A stretch of DNA of 64,000 nucleotides from Pseudomonas fragi (GTDB taxonomy: Bacteria > Pseudomonadota > Gammaproteobacteria > Pseudomonadales > Pseudomonadaceae). The notes under the pieces are model-generated. The model was not told where the DNA came from, searched no databases, and saw nothing but the letters and a program-made list of their open reading frames with translations. This document shows, piece by piece, positions 44,226 through 51,977 of this stretch. The stretch is taken from NCBI RefSeq assembly GCF_002269505.1, contig NZ_NQKQ01000019.1:1-64000 (forward strand). The letters are read 5' to 3'. Both the position numbers and the translations under genes were made by a program. Each line of letters opens with the position of its first letter. Position 1 is the first letter of the stretch.

Positions 44226-44675
44226 ATGCTCGAATGGCTCAAAACCAACGCTACCGCCGCCCGTGACAAGCTGTCGACGGAAGTCAGCAAGTTCAAGAAC
44301 CGTGAGTTCATGGAAGCCGTGGTTTCCGGGTGCGCACTGGTGGCCGCTGCCGATGGCAACATCAGCAGCGACGAAAAACAGAAGATGGTCGGGTTTATTC
44401 AAAACTCGAATGAGCTGAAGGTCTTTGACGTCAAGGACGTGATCAAGGCCTTCAACTCGGTGTGCGAAAAGTTTGAGTTTGACCAGCAGATCGGTCGTGC
44501 GGAAGCGCTGAAATCGATCGGTCAGCTACGTAAAAAAGAAGATGCCGCCCGGCTGCTGGTGCGTGTTTGCTGCGCAATCGGTAGCGCCGACGGCAACTTT
44601 GATGAAAGTGAGCGGGCTGCCTGCCGCACTATCTGCAATGAGCTGGGGCTGAACCCTGGCGATTTTGATCTCTGA
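44226..44675 (+). CDS. terB: Tellurite resistance protein TerB
   Basis: TerB is a small helical, acidic, metal-binding protein that associates with TerC at the inner membrane. The 149-residue product begins MLEWLKTNATAARDKLSTEV. It has the conserved paired motif ALVAAADGNISSDEKQKMVG (first half) and CAIGSADGNFDESERAACRT (second half), each with acidic ligands. The ATG at 44226 follows CAAGGTG; the GTG at 44217 is a weaker alternative. The length matches E. coli TerB (about 151). Confidence 0.92.
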   Translation: MLEWLKTNATAARDKLSTEVSKFKNREFMEAVVSGCALVAAADGNISSDEKQKMVGFIQNSNELKVFDVKDVIKAFNSVCEKFEFDQQIGRAEALKSIGQLRKKEDAARLLVRVCCAIGSADGNFDESERAACRTICNELGLNPGDFDL

Positions 44676-44682
44676 GGACATC

Positions 44683-45729
44683 ATGGAAAACACGGCAATT
44701 GGCTTTCCGCCAACTACCATCGCTGTATTTGTGGCTCTGGCGGTCATTGCTCTGGCAATCGACCTGTTTACCCACAAAAGCGATAAACCGGTCTCGCTGA
44801 CCAACGCCGCCGTCTGGTCGGTGTTCTGGGTGGTGATCTCGCTGATGTTTGCGGGCTATCTGTATGTGGCCCACGGCCCAAGTGTGGCCAGCCTGTTCGT
44901 GACCGGTTACGCGCTGGAGAAAGTGCTCAGCGTCGACAACCTGTTCGTGTTCATGGCGATTTTTGCCTGGTTCAAGATCCCGGACGCGCTGCGTCACCGT
45001 GTTCTGTACTGGGGCATCATCGGCGCCATCGTATTCCGCCTGATTTTCGTGGCGATCGGTACTGGCCTGCTGGCGTTTGGCCCTTGGGTCGAAGTGCTGT
45101 TTGCCGTGGTCGTGGCCTGGACCGCAGTGATGATGCTGCGCAGCAAGGAAGAGGATGAGGAGGAGGATTACTCCAAGCACATCGCCTACCGTTTTGCGAA
45201 AAAACTGTTCCCTGTCTGGCCGAAGCTGCACGGACATAATTTCTTTGTTTCACGTACAGAGCTTGAAAAAGAGATCACGAAGCCGCAGAACAAGGGAATG
45301 ACCCTTGTAGGCAAGGGCGCTCTTTTTGCGACCCCACTGTTTTTGTGTGTGGTGGTAGTTGAGGTTTCGGACATTCTGTTTGCCTTCGACTCCGTACCGG
45401 CCGTGATTGCCGTGAGCCGTGAACCCTTGATCGTGTACTCGGCCATGATGTTCGCCATTCTGGGTCTGCGGACCATGTACTTTGTTCTGGAAGCACTGAA
45501 ACGTTACCTGGTGCACCTGGAAAAAGCGGTTATCGCGCTGTTGTTCTTTATTGCCGGCAAGCTGGCCCTGAACGCAACCGATCACCTGTTTGGCCATGGT
45601 TATGAAATTGATCCAAACACCAGTCTGATTGTGGTGTTGGTGGTATTGGCTATCGGTATCGTGGCCAGCATCATCTTTCCCGGTAAGGAAGAAGAGCAAT
45701 CCGACGTTAACAACGACACGAAAGCTTGA
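44683..45729 (+). CDS. terC: Integral membrane protein TerC
   Basis: TerC is the membrane hub of the Ter system. The 348-residue protein has about seven to nine hydrophobic helices. The family motifs are present: VLSVDNLFVFMAIFAWFKIP near the first third, and SDILFAFDSVPAVIAVSREP in the second half, with charged residues inside helices that may carry metal ions. A charged cytosolic loop (KEEDEEEDYSKHIAYRFAKK) separates the halves. It starts at ATG 44683 after CTGAGGA and follows terB by seven bases. TerC-type proteins are implicated in manganese handling; the role here is inferred. Confidence 0.93.
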   Translation: MENTAIGFPPTTIAVFVALAVIALAIDLFTHKSDKPVSLTNAAVWSVFWVVISLMFAGYLYVAHGPSVASLFVTGYALEKVLSVDNLFVFMAIFAWFKIPDALRHRVLYWGIIGAIVFRLIFVAIGTGLLAFGPWVEVLFAVVVAWTAVMMLRSKEEDEEEDYSKHIAYRFAKKLFPVWPKLHGHNFFVSRTELEKEITKPQNKGMTLVGKGALFATPLFLCVVVVEVSDILFAFDSVPAVIAVSREPLIVYSAMMFAILGLRTMYFVLEALKRYLVHLEKAVIALLFFIAGKLALNATDHLFGHGYEIDPNTSLIVVLVVLAIGIVASIIFPGKEEEQSDVNNDTKA

Positions 45730-45755
45730 TCGCACATTACTAAGGAGAACTACAC

Positions 45756-46331
45756 ATGGCACTTTCCCTTTCCAAAGGCGGCAACCTGTCTCTGTCCAAA
45801 GAAGCCCCCGGGATGACCAAAGTCCTCGTGGGTCTGGGCTGGGATGCTCGCTCCACCGATGGTCAAGACTTCGACCTGGATGCGAGCGCTTTCTTGCTCA
45901 AGGCTGACGGTAAAGTACGCGCTGACTCCGATTTCATTTTTTACAACCAGCTCAAAAGCGTTGACGGCTCGGTTGAACACACGGGCGACAACCGTACCGG
46001 TGAAGGCGACGGCGATGACGAGGCGATCAAGGTCGACCTGTCCAAAGTGCCCGCCGACATCGACCGGATCGCGTTTACCGTGACCATTCACGAAGCTGAC
46101 GCTCGCCGTCAAAACTTCGGTCAGGTGCGCAATGCTTTCATCCGCATTGTGAACCAGGACAACAACAGTGAAGTGGCGCGTTATGACCTGGCAGAAGACG
46201 CCAGCACCGAAACCGCGATGATCTTTGCCGAGCTGTATCGCAATGGCGCCGAGTGGAAGTTCCGCGCTGTGGGCCAGGGCTTTGCTGGCGGTCTCAAGCC
46301 GTTGGCGGAAAGCTACGGCCTGAAGTTTTAA
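45756..46331 (+). CDS. terD: TerD-family calcium-binding stress protein TerD
   Basis: A 191-residue TerD protein. It carries the N-terminal MALSLSKGGNLSLSKEAPGM, the acidic motif DFDLDASAFLLKADGKVRAD, the calcium-binding GDNRTGEGDGDDEAIKVDL, and the C-terminal GQGFAGGLKPLAESYGLKF. All ligand residues look intact. It is clearly related to terE downstream (recent duplication, see the shared N-terminal and C-terminal motifs). It is separated from terC by 26 bases, with AAGGAG before the ATG. Confidence 0.93.
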   Translation: MALSLSKGGNLSLSKEAPGMTKVLVGLGWDARSTDGQDFDLDASAFLLKADGKVRADSDFIFYNQLKSVDGSVEHTGDNRTGEGDGDDEAIKVDLSKVPADIDRIAFTVTIHEADARRQNFGQVRNAFIRIVNQDNNSEVARYDLAEDASTETAMIFAELYRNGAEWKFRAVGQGFAGGLKPLAESYGLKF

Positions 46332-46370
46332 TCTGCACCCCATCAACTTTTCATATAAGGGTTCACGAAC

Positions 46371-46949
46371 ATGGCAGTAAGTCTGAGTAAAGGCGGCAAC
46401 GTCTCCCTGACCAAAGAAGCACCGGGCCTTACCGAAGTGGTTGTAGGCCTGGGTTGGGACCCACGGGTGACTGACGGTCAGGAATTCGACCTGGACGCCT
46501 CGGTGTTTATCGTTGGTGAGAACGGCAAAGTGCTGAACGACGGCAGTTTTGTGTTCTACAACAACAAGACTTCGCCGGACGGCAACGTTGTGCACCAGGG
46601 CGACAACCGTTCGGGCGCCGGTGACGGTGACGACGAGCAAGTAAACGTCAACCTGGCGGGTCTGTCGCAAGAAGCCAAGAAACTGGCCTTCGCGGTGACC
46701 ATTCACGAAGCGGATGGCCGCAAGCAAAACTTCGGTCAGGTATCTAACGCCTATATCCGTGTTTTGAACAAGGCTGACGGTAAAGAGCTGGCACGTTTTG
46801 ACCTGAGCGAAGACGCTTCCACCGAAACCGCGATGGTGTTCGGCGAGCTGTATCGCAATGGCGAAGAGTGGAAGTTCAAGGCAATCGGCCAAGGTTTTGC
46901 AGGTGGCCTGGCGCCATTGGCTTCGAACTTTGGCGTTAACCTGGGCTAA
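46371..46949 (+). CDS. terE: TerD-family calcium-binding stress protein TerE
   Basis: A 192-residue TerD-family protein closing the operon in the terE position. It has MAVSLSKGGNVSLTKEAPGL, EFDLDASVFIVGENGKVLND and GDNRSGAGDGDDEQVNVNLA, and ends GGLAPLASNFGVNLG. The motifs are those of terD with a Thr-Gly-Glu to Ser-Gly-Ala change in the calcium loop. Like terD it is cytosolic. A strong terminator follows 17 bases later, marking the end of the Ter operon. Confidence 0.92.
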   Translation: MAVSLSKGGNVSLTKEAPGLTEVVVGLGWDPRVTDGQEFDLDASVFIVGENGKVLNDGSFVFYNNKTSPDGNVVHQGDNRSGAGDGDDEQVNVNLAGLSQEAKKLAFAVTIHEADGRKQNFGQVSNAYIRVLNKADGKELARFDLSEDASTETAMVFGELYRNGEEWKFKAIGQGFAGGLAPLASNFGVNLG

Positions 46950-46966
46950 TTCCCCCAGCGTTAAAC

Positions 46967-47002
46967 AAAAGGCCCTCCCCGGTTTCGGGGAGGGCCTTTT
47001 TT
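46967..47002 (+). terminator. Intrinsic terminator of the Ter operon
   Basis: A 14-base stem (AAAAGGCCCTCCCC with its complement), six-base loop and T-tract follow terE directly. The stem starts with As, so it may also stop leftward transcription. Confidence 0.93.
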
Positions 47003-47255
47003 GTGCGCTTTGAAATGCCTGACCATGGGTAGCTGCGAAGACATGCGTTGAGTGATTAAAACTTCAACAGCATAACCAGTGACCTTCTCGGAAATAACCG
47101 GACCGTCTTTTATCGCGGGACGTTTTTACAAAATCATGTATCTGAATACCACCAGAACCTCTGTATCGTATCGGTCATCGTAGGAAATTTCGCTTTTACT
47201 TGGCGCTTCCAGATTTTATCGAAGTGCCCCCTTATCGAAGTGGTTCAGCTCACCC
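47003..47255. other. Upstream region of the helicase-nuclease gene
   Basis: The whole gap from terE to the helicase gene is 306 bases. The first part is the terminator, and the remainder is an AT-richer leader (47040-47220) with no repeat or small gene that I can support. The promoter of the helicase gene should be here. No ribosome site of strong form precedes the ATG at 47256. Confidence 0.5.
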
Positions 47256-50200
47256 ATGGAAACAGTACGTGCCCGTCTCGCCGGCCTGATCGAATTTGTT
47301 AAACAGACTGCGCTGATGCAAAAGCGGCCAGCGTTAACTCTCAGCCAACACAACGCTTTCAGTGCCAGCGAAGAAAAACTGCGAGCGTTACCCGGAGTCA
47401 GTCTGGATCTGCACAACGGTGAGGAAGACGAAGTCTGGCTGCAGCTTGAACGCTTGCATGAGACTAAACCTCCAGCCCCACTCAGTCCATTGCTTGCGTT
47501 GTGGATCGAGCTCAAGGGCACCCCGCAGACCGAGCCTGTACTCAAGGTGCGTCTGGCACGGGAGGTCCTGGTCAACAGCACGGCGATCTCCGAGGACGAG
47601 CGCTCACGCTTGATGCCTGTGGCCCTGCAGATCGATGAAGACGTCAGCGTCGAAGAGTGGGTCAATCTGGAAGACTGCCTGGACGCCGGTGAGATCCGCG
47701 CGCAGTTCAAGTCCTACAGTCAAACGGCTTGGCGCCTGTGGGCCGCAGAAGAAAAGCAGCGCCGCAAAAGCATTGAGCTGTATGCCGAGCTGTTTATGCT
47801 GGTGCAACAGATGCAGGGCAACCTGGGCGACGCACAGTTGGAGCTGGTGTGGGGGCTGGGGGTTTCGACGTGGGAACATCCCGTGGTCGGTGTCATCCAT
47901 TACCCGTTAATCAGCCAGTTGGTTGAAATTGCCATCAACCCCGACAGTATGGCGATAGAAGTACGCCCGCGTGCCGCTGAGCCCAGACTGGAAGTGGATG
48001 CCTATGTGGCGGCCGATATTGCCGGCGTCGGGCCGCTGGCAACCCTGGCCAAGGATTTTTTCAAACAGGATCAGGCCGGTATCAGCCCGTTCAACGCCGC
48101 CAGTTACGAGCCGGTGATTCGTTCGGCGTCGACCTTGCTTGATGCCCATGGTCAGTTTTTGCCGGTGACGCTGGCCGAAGGTGATCGTTCAGTACCCAAG
48201 GCCGCAGAGTTCTTGTGCGTCACCGATACCTGGTGCCTGTTTGCCCGAACCCGCGACAGCAATATGTTTATTGAAGACCTGGCTCGCTTTGAAGGCGGGA
48301 TCGAGGAAGCCGATGAGTTGCCGGCGGCCTTGCGGGCCATTCTCACTGAACCGTCCAGTGTGCTGGAGGACGTGGCCCTACCACCGTTTCGTGGTTTGTC
48401 CTACGTCAGTGGTTCTCAAGGCGGCGATGCGCCAGCCGCTAAGGTACACGAGCTGTACTTCCCCAAGCCGTACAACGATGAGCAGGTGCAAATCATCCAG
48501 TTGCTGGAGGTGCATGACGGGGTGGTGGTGCAAGGCCCGCCCGGCACGGGCAAGACTCACACGATCGCCAACGTCATCAGCCATTACCTGGCCAATGGCA
48601 AGCGAGTGCTGGTGACGTCGATGAAAGACCCGGCCCTGGCAGTACTGCAGGAAAAACTCCCGGAAGAGATTCGCCCGCTGGCGATCAGCTTGCTGAGCAG
48701 CGAAGCGGATGGCATGAAGCAGTTCGAATTCGCTATTCAAAAGATTTCAGCCGAAGTACAGCGCATAGATAGAGCACTGTATAAGCGCGAAATTGGCCAG
48801 ATTGACGACGAAATCAATACTCTTCACGGTCAGATGGCCAGCGTGGACCGTGAGATCACCCATTGGGCCGAGCGTAACCTGTCGGACCTGGAAATTGACG
48901 GTGAACGCCTGAGCCCCACCCATGCGGCCTTGCAAGTGGCGGCGGCGCAAGCCGAGATCAACTGTTTTGCCGATCGGATCGGCGTGGGTGAAGAGCATCG
49001 CCCGCGCTTCACGTTGCAAGACATCATTGCCTTGCGCGAAGCCCGGCTTGAGCTCAAGGAATCGCTGAGCTATCTGGGCCAGAAACTGCCGCAACTGGCC
49101 GACTTCCCGGACGCGCAGACACTGATTCAGGTGCATCAGGATCTGGCACAGGAAAGCCAGTTGCAGCTCAAGGAAAGCACTGGCGAAGTGCCGCGTCTGT
49201 TGGATAACAGCTCCCGGACCCTGGAGCAGGCCCAGGCGCTGGCCGAGCATTTGGGCCAACTGCAAGCCCTGCGCACACAGATCAACACCTCGGGCCATCA
49301 CTGGGCCGCGCCCATGCAGGCTTGCCTGATGCGTGGTGGCAACGATGATGTGCTGGCGCTGTTCGCCAGCCTCAAGGGCGAGATTGAAGAGACTCTGGCA
49401 GGGCGCAAGGCCTTTGTGGCCCGACCGGTAAGCCTGTCGTTCGAGCTGCACACGCAACCCGAACTAGTGGGTGCCATCGATAACCTGGCCGAAGGACGAC
49501 GTCCATTCGGCTTGTCCGGCCTGATTGGCAAGGGCACGCAAAAGCAGTTGCTGGACGCCATTGTGGTGTTGGGCAGCAAGCCGCAAAGCGACCAGGACTG
49601 GCAACACGTGCAAGCCTTTGTGCGCTTCCTGCAACACAGCCGCACCTTGCTGCTGCGCTGGAATGCACTGGCTGCCGAAATACCCTTGCCGACGCTGGAA
49701 ACCGACGCCGACCAACTGATGGCGGCAGCTCGGGCGATTGAGCAGTTCGACGCGATTGTGCTTGCCGAGCAAGGTGAAACCCGTGCCAGCAGCGAGCTTA
49801 AACAGTTGTTCCCGGGCTGGGCCGACGTCAGTCAGTTGCGCAGCAACGCCACGGTATTGGCCGAGGCCGAAAGCATCTTGCGCCACTACCTGATGCGTCA
49901 TCGTCTGGCCGCCACCTGGGCTATCAAGGAAACCTTCAACAAAGCGCTGGCCGGTTGCGGTGGTGATATCAGTGAGCGGTTGCAAGGCTTTCTGGATTTG
50001 AGTCTTGGCCAGCCGCAGGTCGATATAGCCACTCTGCAGACCCAATGGTCCGGGCTGATGGACGAGTTACGCCGGGTGATGGCCATGGCCGCAGCCCTTG
50101 AGACTGTACAGCGCGTCACCGACCTCGTCGCGCAAAGTGGCGGTCTGCTCTGGGCCGCCCGTTTGCGTGAAGAGCCGGGCACAGGGCCGATCGATGGCCT

Positions 50201-51977
50201 GCTGCCGGACAACTGCCTGGACCTGTGGCGCTTGAGCCGTCTGGCCCGTTATCTCGAAAGCATCGACGGGCGCGAAGACCTCAAGCGTTTGTTCAAACTG
50301 CGCGGTGAACTGGAACTAAGCCTGTCGCGTCTTTATCAGGATGCGGTGGTCAAGCGAACCTGGTTGCGCCTGTCGGAAAACGCCACGCCAAGTGTCAGGG
50401 CAGCCCTTGAGCTGTATCGCACCGCAATTCGCAAGATCGGCAAGGGTACCGGCGTGCGCGCCGGGCGTTATCGTCAGGATGCGCGACTGGCGGCCGATGT
50501 TGCGATTTCTGCAATCCCGTGCTGGATCATGCCTCATTACCGTATTTGCGAGAGCCTGCCTGCGCAGTACGGTGCGTTTGATCTGGTGATTATCGATGAG
50601 GCGTCCCAGTCTGACCTGACGGCGCTGCCAGCGTTGTTGCGGGCGAAAAAAGTGCTGGTGGTGGGCGATGACAAACAGGTCTCGCCGGACGGTATCGGCA
50701 TGGAAGAAGAGCGTGTGCAGAGCATGATGGCGCGCTTCTTGGGCAATCAGGTCGGGCTCTACCGTCCATTGATGTCCCCCGAGCGTTCGCTGTACGACCT
50801 GTTCAAAGTGGTGTTTGCCAAGAGTGGCACCATGCTGCGCGAGCATTTTCGCTGTGTGGCGCCGATCATCGAGTACTCCAAGCGCGAGTTCTACAACCAC
50901 GAGCTCAAACCGCTGCGCCTGCCGATGATGACTGAGCGTCTTGACCCGCCGTTGGTGGATCTGCTGGTCATGGACGGGGAGAAGAAAGGCAAGTTCAACC
51001 TCGGCGAAGCCCATGTGATAGTCGAGGAAATCCGCCGCCTGATCGCCCTGCCGCAGATCGCCGGGCGCAGCATAGGTGTGGTCTCGCTGCTGGGCGCCGA
51101 GCAAGCGCAAAAGATCATGCAGATGCTGACCAAAGAGCTGGGAGAAGAGGTCATCACCCAGTTCCAGATCAGCTGTGGGGATGCCCGCACGTTCCAGGGC
51201 AAGGAGCGCGACATCATGTTCCTGAGCATGGTGGCATCTCCCGGCGATTGCTTTGCCAATAGCCGCGACTCGATAGCCCAGCGCTTCAACGTGGCCGCTT
51301 CGCGGGCGCGGGATCGCATGTACCTGGTGCGCAGTGTCGAGTTAACGGACCTCAGCCCTGTGGACAGTTTGCGCCGCGGCTTGATTGAGCACTTCGAGAC
51401 ACCCTTTACCCAGGATGCTGCCCAGGTCAGTGATTTGCGCGAGTTGTGCGAATCCGGCTTTGAGCGCGAGATGTACGATGAATTGACCCGACGTGGCTAT
51501 CGGGTGATTCCACAGGTGGGCGTGGGGGCATATCGCATCGACATGGTAGTAGAGGGCGACAACGACAGCCGCCTGGCCATCGAATGTGACGGCGACCGTT
51601 TCCACGGACCGGATCGCTGGGACAGCGACATGCGCCGCCAGCGTATTCTGGAACGTGCGGGATGGCGTTTCTGGCGCTGCTTTGCATCGGCCTTTACCCT
51701 CGATCGCCAGCAGATCATTGATGATTTGCTGGCTACCTTGAAGGCCATGAACATCGAGCCTGCCAGCGGCGAAGGCGCGGCGCCAAGCATTCATGTCGAG
51801 CGCCGTCATGTGTATGGATTTCGGCGTGCAGGTGCAGTCGATGAGGAAGGGCGTGTGCGGCCCTATGACGAGCGTCCGGCCCGGGACCCGTTTTTGTTCT
51901 GGATCCCGGACGACACATTTGTCGTGAGCGATGCCGAGGATGATCAGTCTTCAGAACTCGAACTGATACTGAATTGA
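47256..51977 (+). CDS. Superfamily 1 helicase with C-terminal Vsr-like nuclease domain
   Basis: A 1573-residue protein. The helicase Walker A is GPPGTGKT at 427-434. The two RecA lobes are split by a very long insertion (about 500-1060), rich in helices. Motif II DEAS is at 1114-1117 with VVGDDKQVSP after it, and late motifs are FQGKERDIMFLSMVASPGD and RFNVAASRARDRMYLVRS. The C-terminal roughly 150 residues (ESGFEREMYDELTRRGYRVI, then YRIDMVV and LAIECDGDRFHG) form a restriction-like fold of the Vsr / MTES_1575 type. This architecture is shared with helicase-Vsr proteins linked to phage defence (Hhe). It stands alone next to the Ter operon. A defence role is inference. Confidence 0.87.
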   Translation: METVRARLAGLIEFVKQTALMQKRPALTLSQHNAFSASEEKLRALPGVSLDLHNGEEDEVWLQLERLHETKPPAPLSPLLALWIELKGTPQTEPVLKVRLAREVLVNSTAISEDERSRLMPVALQIDEDVSVEEWVNLEDCLDAGEIRAQFKSYSQTAWRLWAAEEKQRRKSIELYAELFMLVQQMQGNLGDAQLELVWGLGVSTWEHPVVGVIHYPLISQLVEIAINPDSMAIEVRPRAAEPRLEVDAYVAADIAGVGPLATLAKDFFKQDQAGISPFNAASYEPVIRSASTLLDAHGQFLPVTLAEGDRSVPKAAEFLCVTDTWCLFARTRDSNMFIEDLARFEGGIEEADELPAALRAILTEPSSVLEDVALPPFRGLSYVSGSQGGDAPAAKVHELYFPKPYNDEQVQIIQLLEVHDGVVVQGPPGTGKTHTIANVISHYLANGKRVLVTSMKDPALAVLQEKLPEEIRPLAISLLSSEADGMKQFEFAIQKISAEVQRIDRALYKREIGQIDDEINTLHGQMASVDREITHWAERNLSDLEIDGERLSPTHAALQVAAAQAEINCFADRIGVGEEHRPRFTLQDIIALREARLELKESLSYLGQKLPQLADFPDAQTLIQVHQDLAQESQLQLKESTGEVPRLLDNSSRTLEQAQALAEHLGQLQALRTQINTSGHHWAAPMQACLMRGGNDDVLALFASLKGEIEETLAGRKAFVARPVSLSFELHTQPELVGAIDNLAEGRRPFGLSGLIGKGTQKQLLDAIVVLGSKPQSDQDWQHVQAFVRFLQHSRTLLLRWNALAAEIPLPTLETDADQLMAAARAIEQFDAIVLAEQGETRASSELKQLFPGWADVSQLRSNATVLAEAESILRHYLMRHRLAATWAIKETFNKALAGCGGDISERLQGFLDLSLGQPQVDIATLQTQWSGLMDELRRVMAMAAALETVQRVTDLVAQSGGLLWAARLREEPGTGPIDGLLPDNCLDLWRLSRLARYLESIDGREDLKRLFKLRGELELSLSRLYQDAVVKRTWLRLSENATPSVRAALELYRTAIRKIGKGTGVRAGRYRQDARLAADVAISAIPCWIMPHYRICESLPAQYGAFDLVIIDEASQSDLTALPALLRAKKVLVVGDDKQVSPDGIGMEEERVQSMMARFLGNQVGLYRPLMSPERSLYDLFKVVFAKSGTMLREHFRCVAPIIEYSKREFYNHELKPLRLPMMTERLDPPLVDLLVMDGEKKGKFNLGEAHVIVEEIRRLIALPQIAGRSIGVVSLLGAEQAQKIMQMLTKELGEEVITQFQISCGDARTFQGKERDIMFLSMVASPGDCFANSRDSIAQRFNVAASRARDRMYLVRSVELTDLSPVDSLRRGLIEHFETPFTQDAAQVSDLRELCESGFEREMYDELTRRGYRVIPQVGVGAYRIDMVVEGDNDSRLAIECDGDRFHGPDRWDSDMRRQRILERAGWRFWRCFASAFTLDRQQIIDDLLATLKAMNIEPASGEGAAPSIHVERRHVYGFRRAGAVDEEGRVRPYDERPARDPFLFWIPDDTFVVSDAEDDQSSELELILN

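Noticed and set aside
45750..46892. 380-codon minus-strand ORF across terD and terE
   Set aside because: It appears internally repeated only because terD and terE are similar; both plus-strand genes have complete TerD motifs.
36560..47002. TerY-P type phage-defence triad
   Set aside because: No TerY (vWA), kinase or phosphatase triad genes were seen; the locus is the TerZABCDE plus biosynthetic type.
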